Below the pieces are notes generated by a model. That model did not search any database and was not told where the DNA came from. It saw only the letters and a list, made by a program, of their open reading frames with translations. The translations under genes and the position numbers were made by a program. From Xiphias gladius (Eukaryota > Chordata > Actinopteri > Istiophoriformes > Xiphiidae), in the NCBI RefSeq assembly GCF_016859285.1, contig NC_053407.1:6471857-6535856 (forward strand): DNA of 64,000 nucleotides, read 5' to 3'. Of this stretch, positions 24,976 to 61,400 are shown piece by piece. Each line of letters starts with the position of its first letter. Positions within the stretch are counted from its first letter, which is position 1.

Positions 24976-25628
24976 CTTTGATATATTTTTGTTTTTACTT
25001 GGGTAATCTTTATTTTTATTCATTTTTAGAATTACATCATTTCCAGTCAATTTCACTGTTTACTGTTCTCTTACACTGCATTTACTAGGACTATCATCTT
25101 TGATAATAAAAGTTTATTGTTAAACTTACAATATCCACAGGGGTGCCCTGGTGGCTTGATGGTGAGATTTGAAGGTTTATTGCTATTGTTTATGTGAGGT
25201 TTTTATGTAAAAGCAAATATCAGATGAGTAATTGTTATTATATTTTAATTATTCTTAATTATTGATTGTTTGGCACTGGCCTCAAAACAAAAGTATTGTT
25301 GGGCTCTAATCTAGATCTTGGATTTATGCCAGCAGATGCAGATTGTTAGGCCAAAGCTGTGAAAGTAATGGAGACTTGATTCCGTATCACGAGAGTATGT
25401 GTTTGCAGGGTCAAAAATCAATTTGCCATTAATCTGAAGTTATAGGAATTAAATTTTCTGGGTATAGAAGCAAGTTTGAAAATTGTTCAGTGCTGGTAGA
25501 TGTTGTTCTTGGTCCATTATAGTGTATTTGTGCTACACTCATGTACTTTAATTTTAATCTATATTAAGTTTGTTCTAACTATTTATTTTGTTTGGTTTGT
25601 CTCTTCTTCTTTCTGGAAATAAAAACAG

Positions 25629-25977
25629 GGCTTTACTGAAACAATCAGTTGACACCAGCATCTTCCTCCATCACTGTTCCTGCAAACCTCCCATCCATCC
25701 ACTGCTCCTACTGGTTGCATCTTCCAGTTCTCAACATGACAACTATGTTCCTGCCCTGGCTGTGTCACTGACCTCCACCCTGGACTACCAACATGGAGAG
25801 AAAACGCAGAAAGAAATTAATTTAGCTGCTCAGGCTGTTTGCAGTATGGACTCATTTTTAGAGCTCTGGACCTGAAATGCTCTGTCCCAACCACTGACCT
25901 GATCCAGGTTTTAGCTGCTTGTTTTTCATCTGAAACAGCATACCTGCTGCTCAAGTTCAAAGGGCCTGGTCACACTG
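25629..25977 (+). other. MBTPS1: Candidate MBTPS1 5' leader (second exon) with short uORFs
   Basis: An acceptor-like site (pyrimidine-rich stretch then aaaaacag) ends at 25628. If this is the exon border, the leader holds four short ORFs that all stop before the main start: 25736-25771, 25793-25825, 25846-25875 and 25877-25897. A later acceptor would remove some of them, so this is inference. Confidence 0.35.
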
Positions 25978-50024
<24,047 letters not shown>

Positions 50025-52384
50025 CCGGGGCGCAACTCTGAACTGCTGCTGAATGAGGAGCTGGGTTTACCTCCAAAACTGTTGAAAGGACAACTTGTGT
50101 TGAAAAGCAACATTGGAGGTTTGGAATTAAATGGATTGTAAAGAACTGTTGATGCAGACATCTGACTGTTCTTAAACTCAAGCCTGTCGGACGTGAACAA
50201 CATCCAGGTGTCTGTTGGATGCTGAAACAGTTTTTGTGCCTCTTGTCTGTTCAAGGCTGTTCATGGGTGTTTGTGTGTTTGTGGACTAATGAACAGTATT
50301 AGACAGTGTTACACACATGATGTAAAACACACAGTACACACCTGACTAAAAAAAATGCCTGTTTCAGACATGTTGTCAACATTTCCCCCTCTCTTCTTTG
50401 ACCAAACTGTTTCTTTATGAATGAAATGTGACTTTTATATTTATTGAATTTGTTCGTACCCTAACACACATACTCAGACACACACAAAACTACATTACAT
50501 GCTGTGCACACTCAAGGATTAAATAGTTGGAATACACAATGATAGAAACACATCCCACACACATGCAATCATGTTTCAAACATGAGGGCCATTGTATGAT
50601 GATGTCCTGCCCATATCTGTTTAAACTCACTGTCTTTTCATTGTTTTTGTATTTTCTATAATTAATGAACTTTGGCCAGACATTCTGTTTATACCCACCT
50701 TCATGATCTCATGGTCAACAAAGTAGCATTGACAGACTCGTTCAAATATATCTCATCAATTAAAAAAGCATTATCAAAGTGATCTGATGTCTTATTTATT
50801 ATTGATAATTTTGTATTTATAATAAGGATTGTTATTGCAGTTTGTTTTGTAGTTACTCAGTTTTGTAACATGTAAAATGGCTATGTATTCATTGTCTCTA
50901 GAGAATTAACCTCAGGTGCCTACATTATCCACAATGCAACTCAACCACTGACAGTTCGTTTGGAGATTCACATGTGGTATACTTGAAGCAGCTAATGTAA
51001 CCTTGAGTTGCAAGCCTCAACAAAGACAAGGAATTGGTTGCAGAGGGATGGTAACCTCACTTCTTTCTAGCCCCACATCCCCACATTTTTTTTTTTTTTA
51101 AAAACTTGTAGTCTTCAGCTCCATCTGACACTGACTCAAGTGAGATCACTTGAGGTAATTTATCAAATTTCACTCAGCTCTTCTCTGAAGCAGCAAAAAG
51201 CTTTATACAACTATTTTCAAATCCAACCCAAAGACCTGTAAACACAATTTGATGTGTAACATTTGTGGAGTTCTCCTTGAAGTTACGTGCAGATTTGTTC
51301 ACATAAGTGAAGTAAACTTTAACTTGAGTTCAATTTTGGTGAACTTTGGCACACATTTGTGTCCCTGACCCACTGCAAACTATCTTGATGATAATGAACT
51401 TTGAGGGAATGGAGAGAACTAGAGAATCCAAAATAGTAAAAAAAGATCATCATATTGGCTGTGTTGGACAAGCCACAAGTGATCTACTACAATGTCATTC
51501 TTGATATGACCACCAGATGATGCCAAGATAAAAAAATTGTCAAATCTTGCATGATTTTTTTTTTTTTTTTTTTGAATTCTTACACATTTTGGCTTTAACA
51601 ATATGATTGCCATGACATTTGCTTACCATATACATACAGAATTATTTATCCAGTTAAATCAGAAATAACTGGGAATTGCTTAGTCAGCAATAGCATCAGT
51701 TTTAGTCTTTATTTTTGTTGCAGTTTCTTGGAGGGTTGTTCATCAGTGTATTGCTGGCATCTCAAAGATGTGATGAAATGTGTCAAAACATTTCGTTACT
51801 GTCACCACAAGCACTTCAGCTTTGAAGGCTGAATAAAAAACGAGCTAATTCCTTTCCGTTCTGCAGGTTAGTAAAATGCATTCAGACTGTCTCCTTGATA
51901 GACTGTTGAGAAGGAATAATTGCATTCCTTTCTGTGGAGTATTAAAGATTGAATGGACTAATTCCTTCTCACTCATGGGTTTAGTATTGGTTATAGGCTG
52001 AATTCAGTGATGCAGATTGATTTCATCAGAGGTGATGTGTGTCGGTGTGTTTGGGGGTTTGAGCTTTGGCTCCTTATCCAAGCCTAATAGGCCAGATCTG
52101 CCTGTGAATCTGTCACCCGTCCTCTTGGATGACGGCCCAACTGGAGAACTAATCTCCCTCGGAACCTTGGGAAACTGGGAAATAACCCCGGAGCCAGCTA
52201 GCAGCGCTAACGAGATTTGGGAAAGCTGGTGGTGAGTGGAGGTCACATGCCTTCTTTCCCTCGACGGTTCCCAGATGCCAGGACTTCCTGTCAGGCCAAT
52301 CAGGTCGCCTGCTCACATCCTGGACAGGCAGTTGAAAGAGACACCATGGTGGCTCTTAACTGAACCCCCCCCCCTAAGTCAGGG

Positions 52385-52680
52385 GATAACATTTCAACCT
52401 GAGGGGTCATGAATGTCTGCACTAAATTTCATTGCAATCCATCCAGTCCTTGAGATATCTCACTCAAAACCAAAAATTCCAAGTTCATGGTGGTCCTAGA
52501 GGAAAAATCTGGGGATCAACAAAGTTGGTAATATTTCATCCTTTGGGGACCATAACAGTCTGTACAGATTTCATGGCAATCCTTCTGATGACTGTGGAGA
52601 TATTTCATTCTGAGCTAAAGTGGTGGATCGACCGACATTGCCATGCCTAGAGTCACATTGCTAGCATTTCTGATGAAAAG
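52385..52680 (-). repeat. Dispersed teleost repeat, copy 2 (opposite strand)
   Basis: In complement it shares the unit of the other two copies: TTTCATTGCAATCCATCCAG mirrors TGGATGGATTGCCATGA. The unit occurs twice here (near 52425 and 52565), and the end GGTGGATCGACCGACATTGCC mirrors the start of the + strand copies. Confidence 0.65.
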
Positions 52681-54227
52681 CATTCATTATCTCTGTAGAT
52701 TTATTCTATTAACTGTTACTAACACAAAGTTTAGGACTTAGACTTGTTGTGAGATTTGTTAGTCATGACTCAGGACTTCATAGCCAAGACTTGAGACTTT
52801 ATCCCACTTTGTCTTTCTCCCCATTGAAATTTTAAGGCAGGCCCATGATACTTAAGTTGTGAAAGAACCCCAATACACACAATTCTTCTTGCCTGTTAAC
52901 TCCATACCTAATCCTGGTTTGTTGGATTGCTCCTATTCAAAGAGAATTTGTGAGATTAAATTGCTTTTCTTCTGTGTTCCTGTAAATCATAAACAGAAGG
53001 GTTATGAATGTAAATCAACAAATGACATTGTGCTTCAGTCGATGTCCTTCCTTTCCCTCAGGAAGCTGGCTCTAAGCTATGGGGTAAAATCTGTTACTCT
53101 GCAACTGTACAGCAGGAAATTGATTTATATAGCTTTTTCATTTTCACCCATGAAATTAAAAGTCAGAAATCCAATTTCCCAGATGAAATTAGGTAACTTT
53201 TATGCATTTTTTTGAATGAACTCAAATAAAGTATCTTTGGCTTTTGTACCACCAAATCAAAACTCTGTGCATGGAATTTACATGTTGATGTGGCCTCTTC
53301 TCGACTATTCAGTATTGTCCACTCTGTTGAGTAATTCTGGCTGCTTCATGTTAAATTCTCCTTCCAGACAAGACAAGAATCATGGAAACAAACAATCACG
53401 CTTTGTGTTGACATCAGAGAAATGATGAAAGCTTTTAAAGTAGTGGAAACACCGTGAGGGGAACAAGAAGGAAAAAAATGTTCAAGCAGCAGTTCCATTT
53501 CTATCATCTTCCACTGACTCTTAACGGCAATAAATTGTTGTAACTCTCCTCCCTGAGGATAAATAGCAGAAAACACTATTGGAGAGGCCTTTGCTGTACA
53601 GACCCCTCTCACATCCTTTCCTCAACACCCACGTAGAGGATAAATCTTGGTTGAAATGAGCAATGCATGCATGAAACCCTTCTTACCTGACCTACTCCAC
53701 ATTACTCTGCTCCATGTCAAATATAGCTAACATTTTTAACCCTTTGTTTTCATAGTCTTAAGTGTAAGGAGATGTTTCATCGCTGATCAGTCTAAACCCT
53801 TAAAAACAACCTTGTGCCTGTGGGACTCTCTGAACTACCTAATTCCTTGCTCCCGATTACCTTATGTCTGACTTTCACTGACTTAACTGCGTGTGATGGC
53901 TAGGACAGCCTGGATGCATTACATTCTGGCCCCACACAGACCTTTACCCCCACCCCAACTCTCTGATGGTCTTCTTATACCCTTTTGTCATCATTTGCTT
54001 TTTCCCCTCGGATCCTTCATGTTACATATTACACCTCTATCTTTTTATTTTATGTACTTGAGTGTGACACTGAGATTTTTTGTCCGATTGTACTTAATAC
54101 ATCCTCATCTTAGCTGTACTTTCTGTTTTATCCAGCTCCATCCATTCCTGTAGCGTTTCCATTCTTGTTCCTCTCATTTTGTTCTCCCTCATTTATTGTC
54201 ATACCAGATTTGAGAGTGAGCCAGGGA

Positions 54228-54230
<3 letters not shown>

Positions 54231-54292
<62 letters not shown>
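54231..54292 (+). repeat. Compound CT/CA microsatellite
   Basis: (CT)16 followed by (CA)15 in the MBTPS1-SLC38A8 intergenic region. Confidence 0.95.
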
Positions 54293-54294
<2 letters not shown>

Positions 54295-55058
54295 TTCAGG
54301 ATTTTTAGGAAATTCAAATATACCGGCTACTGAGGAGAAGTTTGCAAAAAACTGACCAGCAATGACCATAGGCAACTGCAGTTCCCTATTTCATTAAGAG
54401 TTGTGATACAGTAAAGACGTTATTGTAATTTCTTTCACATTTAGAAACACAAATACCTCACTATTTAAATTAATCCCTACAAATTACTTGTTCCCTGACA
54501 ACACGTGTTTACTTAGTTATCAACTGGGTTCATTCTTAATGATTACAAGAAATGGCGAAGGAGCTGTCAAACTGAAAATGATAGCAAATCATTTTTTGAT
54601 CCTGAGTGGTTTGGGAACCGAGGAGCCGTATTCAATAAAGCGGACTTCAGCTACTGTTCGAAAATTATGATTAAGGTACAAGATGATGAAAGAAAAGGTT
54701 ATTAGCGCAATGTTGTTATGGTATGGACAACTCTTGTTTAGTTATGGTAAATTAAGCATTTTAATTTTTATAAAAATTCATTCATAGTTGTCTTCATAGT
54801 CACTTTTCACGCACTTTCAAAGCATAGAGTTTTATGCATGTATCTTGTTTTTGATAGATTACATAAAACGATACTTATTTTCTTTTTCATTATGATGCTG
54901 GTCTCCATTGCACCTTACTGAGGTGGTTCAATTTTTCTTCCCACTTCTGGACTGAAAGTTCTTTACTACGTCACACAAGTTTTCATGTGGTTAGGCGAAA
55001 ATTCATATCTTTAGAGAGATCCGTTTAGTTTCCGAGCAGTACCTAAAGGCAGTAGCAG

Positions 55059-55097
55059 CCCTCTCCCCTCCCCCTCCCCTCCCTCTCCCCTCCCTCT
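55059..55097. promoter_or_regulatory. C-rich/G-quadruplex-type tract upstream of SLC38A8
   Basis: Repeated CCCCTCC units about 100-140 bp before the SLC38A8 start codon; the - strand carries at least four runs of three or more G. Such tracts are common near vertebrate promoters. The surrounding GC-rich stretch (55050-55400) fits a promoter and first exon. No TATA box is evident. Confidence 0.45.
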
Positions 55098-55196
55098 GGC
55101 TCACCTTCTCAGCGAGCGGCCCCAGCTCACAAACCACAGCACCCTGCCCGGGGAGTAGTTTGGGTCCGTGTGAGTCAGTGGGTCCCGCCGTGAAGC

Positions 55197-55400
55197 ATGG
55201 AGGAGTTAGCCAGAGAGAGCATCAGCCTGCTGGCTTCAGCCTCAGCCAAGCCCCCGCTAGACGTGGCCGCCGGGCCACGGCTCGGCTCCATGGGGGCTAT
55301 TTTCATCATGCTGAAATCTGCTCTGGGCGCCGGGCTCCTCAATTTCCCCTGGGCCTTCGAGAGAGCCGGGGGCATCCGCAGCGCAGTCACCGTGGAGCTG
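55197..55400 (+). CDS. SLC38A8: SLC38A8 coding exon 1
   Basis: Residues 1-68, from [14 protein letters not shown] through TM1 to VTVEL. The donor is GAGCTG|gtgggc, a weaker-than-usual site, but it is the one that joins to VSLVFL in frame. Reading through hits TGA five codons later. Confidence 0.93.
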
Positions 55401-58400
55401 GTGGGCATTGTTTGATTCTAAGATTTTTAGAGGTTTGGCATAGACACGATAGTTGATGCTGCAGAACTGTTATTTCTCAAAAGTATATATTTTTTTCTAT
55501 CAATTTATATTGGATTTTGTTTGTAGCAGACATATCTTATTTATTGAGGGTTGAGGTCCACTGACATCAATTAAGGAGATTGCGATCTGTTCCACCTGAC
55601 AGGAGAGGCCATGTTAGACATGATCTCAGCACATTTCAGATTCACTTTAACCTTATCAGTCTGACTTTTCTTCTGATGCTCACGTATTTTCTCCTGTCTG
55701 TCACTGTCACCACTGTAATACTTACATTTTTAGGGGTATTTTTATTTCACACTTAACAGCCAGTCTCTTCCCCTTCTGAGAAACCCTGAACTCATTGTGC
55801 CTAGCCTTTACACCCCAGTTGGCCATCACTTTGACCCTGGAAATTGACTTGATTGAGCCATCTCTGTTGTAGTCATGTGTATAAAGTTCCCAGACTCCCT
55901 AAATCCCAGCATCAGCCCCCCCCCCCCCCCAATGTGGGTGAGGGGAAATTCTGCTGGGGAACCTTTTCACTTATGTTTTTGAGTATGTTCTGGCTGAGAG
56001 GAGTAGAAGTACTCCATTAGAGAAGCAAACCATGTATTCCTGTTTTACTTCTTTTTGTGAAACACTACAGATAAAACCACTGTCCAAGAGTTGGATAGAA
56101 AATACAAATCATTATTTTCGTCTCTTGCTGTCATAACCTGTCCTGGCTGTCATCTTTTCTAACTTCAATTTTTGCCTTTTGGATAAAGCACCAAGTAGTA
56201 GAAATAGTGGGGTTCTATTTTTTTTTTTTTTTTTTTGGACTATTCTGTTCTGTTTAAAAAGTATTCAGTTCAGTGTGTCTGCAGTGTGTCAAGTGTGTCT
56301 TTGCTTATCATTTGTCTTCCAGCAGACTTTTGACAAAATATGGCTTGAATGTGTTTGAAAGTGTCTGTGTCCACTGTTTTGTTTCACATTTAATGTCAAG
56401 TAGGACAGTCTGTTGATTGTAGCTTGTTTGATTTGACACCCACATGGACTCATTCACATGTCCAATTCCAAAGATGAATTTGAAATTAAAACAAATTAAT
56501 TAGCTTGTCTAGAAATGAAGAAAGTTATTTCCCCACCAATACTTATAAAGCATAATCCAATGAGATTTTTTTTAATATCTTGTTTAAAGCTTCCATGATT
56601 ACATTTTTGGCACAAGGCACACTAGATAAATATCAAAACAACCTGACAGATGCACAGGCACCACATATCACAGGATAAATAGTTAACATGGCTGATGCGT
56701 TATCAAACTGTTGCATAATTAGATATGACAACATTAGCATTCATTTAGTGTGATGTTTCTACCAACCTGGCAAATCTAAGTACAATATTCACTCTACTTT
56801 TAGATCCGTTTCGGTCTCTGCAAAGTCTTGAGAGGAATATGTCTCATTGACTGGCTGGTTGCTGACTTTGTCCGTTTACTGTTTGATGATGGACAGGTAG
56901 TGCGGTAGATGTATTAGCTTTTTTAGTCGATACAGTTGTCTCTGTTTAGTTGGATGAGAGCGGTGGGACTAAAAAATACAATAAATGTAAAACCATTACT
57001 GTTAGCTTAAAGAGGCTTAAAACCTTTTTAGAGCTGCAGATGTACCCTTATGCCTGTGGTTTTATATGTGGATTGTCATTAAGGGCAACCACTTTTAATG
57101 CAGGTTTAAGTTGTTTTAAATTATTTATTTCATAAAATCCTAAAAGAATTGCTGATTGGCTCGGTTTTGTGTCCCTTTTATATTGAATACTGTCGAATCT
57201 GGGACTGTTAAGACAACATAAGCAATTTGATGGATCTCTTTGGCTTTGGAATCATTTTATTTCTATATTGAATGATTAATTGAAAAATATAATATCTCGA
57301 TTAACTGATAATGAAAATACAAATTAGATAATTGAGAAAACATTGTTATAGGATGTTGGCTTTTAGACCCTCCACCACACAGACACACAAAACACTTCCA
57401 AAACTATTCCTATTTTTTGATCTGCAATGATCCCCTGCACTGGTCATCACTTACATATTCATAGTTTTAATTCATATTTTTAATCAATATCTGCAAAAAA
57501 AAAATTAGTGACAGAGCATCCCTGCTGGTGCCAGTTTTTTTTTTCTTTACATCCCAATTAGGCCAGATGTCCCCATTATACTGCAGTGATCCTAAATACC
57601 TGACTAGACACTAGACAGTAACTTTTTGAATTTTGTCTGTTTGTGTCTGAGTTTGTTCTTTTACACTCCTCCAAAGTCACCTCCAGTTGTTTTCCACTCA
57701 TATGCTCTGTAGACCTAATTTTCATAATTGCTGTCATTTGTATGTCCATGATGCAATGACAAATGCCAGACTTTGAACTTTCACAGTAGTTGTTTAGCAG
57801 GGATCTATAACCCTGAAGGATGCAATCTTTGTACAGTTTTTCTCCCTTCTCTTTGTTTAGGTTTTGTTGCTGATTTTATCGTTGTTGAAGAAACACTTAA
57901 TCTTCCACTCTTTTCATTAGAGGACAATAAATCACTGCTCCTTATCAGCATATTAATCCAGAAGACACTGACATTAATCCTGATACATAGCACGGATACA
58001 GAGGAAACTTCTTGGGCTTTGAAGATTATTGCCTCTTAGATAGAAGTTAAAAAGGGTTTGAAAGTTTTGACTGGAAGTTCAGGAGAGTCAAAGGTGGCCA
58101 CCCTTGTCCCTTTAACATTATCTTATGACAGCAGTGGAAAATACAAAATACGAGCCAAAACAGGATAATTTAGTTAAATTATCCTTGTCGGTTCATCTGT
58201 ATCCATTCCCTCTTCTCTATCCTAGGTCTCCAGCATCCAGTGAAATTAATTGTGGTGACAAAAGGGTACACAAAACACATAAATATTTGCTTTTTGGTTT
58301 AATTTTGTTTTCCTTTGCCTCATTTGTCACTATCATCAGATTCATTCACAACAGTACTTTTCATTAAATAGGCTTGTCACACTGCTTTATAGCCACAAAA

Positions 58401-61400
58401 TGATTCATCCATTCTATAATTGTATTAGTGTCATTTGTGTCATTAGTTGAAACTTGACACCAGAAATTTAAATAAGGAATAACAAAAAGATGTGAAGACC
58501 AGACTGGACTGTGAAAAATGCAATTTTACAGAACAACTGGAAACTATGATGTTTTCCAGATTTGTCCAGGCAGAAAAGTCTAGAATGAATAAAGCTGTTT
58601 TCATTAAAGCCACTACGGTTTGTGTAGGATTTTAAAAATTTTGACACCATCCAGTGGTCAGGCCAGGTGGTCATTTGTGTGTGCTAACATCAAAATAATG
58701 CTTTAAAATGTTTTTTTAATGTAATGTAAAAATGTAATTTAACAAGAGAAGAAATAATTCTCAAATGTTTAGTGTTGTCTACATACAAGCAGGGAAAGCA
58801 ATAACTTAACTTTTCTAAATTTTTAGAATAAAACGATTATTTTGTGTCAAGGAACAATCTCAGGTAATGTTTGGCAATGGCAGGGTCAGTCTATCGGTCA
58901 GTCCACTAATTTGGTCCAGACAAAAATTTCAGTGACTATTGGATGGATTGGCACAAATTCTGAAACAGATATTCATGTTTCCCTCAGGATGAATTGTAAT
59001 AGCTTTTGTGATCCCCTGACTTTTCATTTGAAGGCTGCCATCGGGTCAAAAGTTGAATTTGTCCAATTCTTAGGTTTATGACCAAATACTTGCAAAACTA
59101 ATGACATTCACATTAGTTTTTTGTGTTTAGTGCTAATCAGCAAATGTTAGCATGTTAACATACTAAAATAAGATGGTTATCATGGTAAACATTATACCTG
59201 CTAAACTGGGTCTAAATACAGCGTCAGAGAATCGGTGGCGTGGCTGTAGACTCTAAGTGGTGATTCAGACTGAAAAAAGCATGGGGCTTCTTGAGACAGA
59301 AATGTAATGCAGGCAGTCCAGTTGGAGTAACAGATTCATGTGTTTAAAGGCTTAAAAGATACATAAATACTGTACAATAGTTTGTAATAACCATAGACAG
59401 GATTTTACAACTCTGGAAAGTTATGACGCCAGCAACTATTTTACCTTTCATCACAATGATCGTGAGGTAAACAGTAGAAATACAGTGTTCACGTTACAAT
59501 GGAATGCCCTAGGAACGTGTGTTTAGACATACTCGATCAAACAATGCAGCCACTTGCCAGAGCCACTGCATTTTTCTACAAACAAATTTGAGTCATCAAG
59601 ATGATTTGGTAGATGCTATAATAACATAAAATTCCCACGTAAAGACGCTTTAGGATATTCTTAATCTTGTTCTTGTCATTATTATTATTACAGAGCTGCA
59701 ATTCCAGCGGAACTGGAGTCTTTGACTTTGTAGTGGCCTGTTCTTTTACACTTATTTTGAACTCAGCCAACTTCTCGGGCTCCACTTCTTTACTCACACA
59801 TGAAACAGTCCAAATAACAATTCCACAGTTACTGTTTCCCTCATTTCAGCTGATTTATTTTCACTTTTAACAAACAAAAAACAAGTAAAACTGCCGAGTC
59901 GAATGTGAGGTCAAAGACTATACCGATGCCCTGTTTCACACACATTTCCCACATGTTTCATGCTAAGGTAACTTATCCATCCTCTACATCTGTCACAGCT
60001 GATCATCATCTTCTGAATAACCATAACAGATCTAAAAATAATTTCTCAAAAAATTAAATTGTTGTTTATTGATGAACAAAGCAGTGTTATTTCATTTGGA
60101 CTGACACAAATTGAAGCTTTTAAAAATATACTGAGGCAAAGTTATACTTTAAAGGTATATGGTCAAAGCTTCAGTGGTTGCATACATATGAAGCCCTACC
60201 TCAAACTGAATCATCTGTATCTGTGAGCTCCATTCTTTTGCTTTCCTTCATCCACTCAGGTCTCCCTCGTGTTCCTCGTCAGCGGTCTGATCATCCTGGG
60301 CTACTCCTCATCCATCAGTGGCCAGTGCACCTACCAGGCGGTGGTGAAGGAGGTGTGCGGGCCGGCCATCGGTCAGCTGTGTGAGATCTGCTTTGTCTTC
60401 AACCTTTTCATGATCTCTGTGGCCTTTCTGGTCATAGTGGATGACCAGCTGGAGAAGTGTGAGTTACTGAATCAGATGAGCACGCAGGCCTCGGCACTAA
60501 ATACTGATTTCTACTCTTTTGTCAGATCGTCCTTAGCTTCTTCATACAAATTGGATTTTGTAAATAATCCTTTGAGTTTGAACTGATCTGTAGTGGAATA
60601 CATGGTGTTGTTTTGTTACAGCCCCATTTGGCCGTTTCTCTCTGAATTAAAATCTGGTCGACTACGATCTCTCCTGTGACCTTGCTTGGCTGTTTTTCTG
60701 CTCTCAGGGGCAGATTTGTGTCTCTGGTTTGTCATATTGAATGCAGTATCTGATAGTTCAGATTGTGGTGAAATAGTGTCTGATATTTGGTTTACAGATT
60801 AAGAACTAAATATGAACGTGGTCTGAGGCAGGTGGCTTTATTTCTGTTGACATCACAGTTAAGTTATAAGAAAATAAGAGAAGTAGACTCTTCATGTTAT
60901 ATATGGGACAGATACAGTTTGCATTAAAACACTGATTACTCTGCATTTTATTTGCTTCCTCTACTAAATTTTAATTTATGAGCTTGCATTTTATGTGTGT
61001 GTGTGTGTGTGTGTTTGTGTGTTTGTGTGTCTTTCAGTGTGCGGCTCCCTGTATGAGCTGGTAACAGGTTTGCCGGAGTCAGAGATGCCGTACCACTTCT
61101 ACACAGACCAGCGATTTGCCCTGGTGCTGCTCTGCATTCTCCTCATCCTGCCACTGTCCATCCCCAAAGAAATCAGCATTCAGAAATACATTAGGTCAGG
61201 TGTTGCATGTTGCATGCAGTTAGAATGTATGTCTACACACGTGCAATTTAGCACCAGGACATAATAGCACACTATATTTATGTTCACACCAATTTTTATC
61301 ATTTTGGAGTTTTGGTACTTATATTAAATATAGGTTTTTCAAAATTTTGTGTGGATTTAGTAGTGTTTTCACTTACAAATGCTCAGTTTTATTTTTTGAT

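Larger units (their letters stand above)
50025..55020. other. MBTPS1 3' UTR and MBTPS1-SLC38A8 intergenic region
   Basis: The 3' UTR begins at 50025. Possible polyadenylation hexamers are ATTAAA near 50518 and 50759 and AATAAA near 51834; which is used cannot be told. The rest holds a dispersed repeat (52385-52680), a CT/CA microsatellite (54231-54292) and otherwise unremarkable AT-rich DNA with no coding signal. Confidence 0.5.

Noticed and set aside
25139..25166. GGGGTGCCCTGGTGGCTTGATGGT as a SINE head
   Set aside because: Only about 25 bp resemble a tRNA-like head, with no B box or tail; too short to call.
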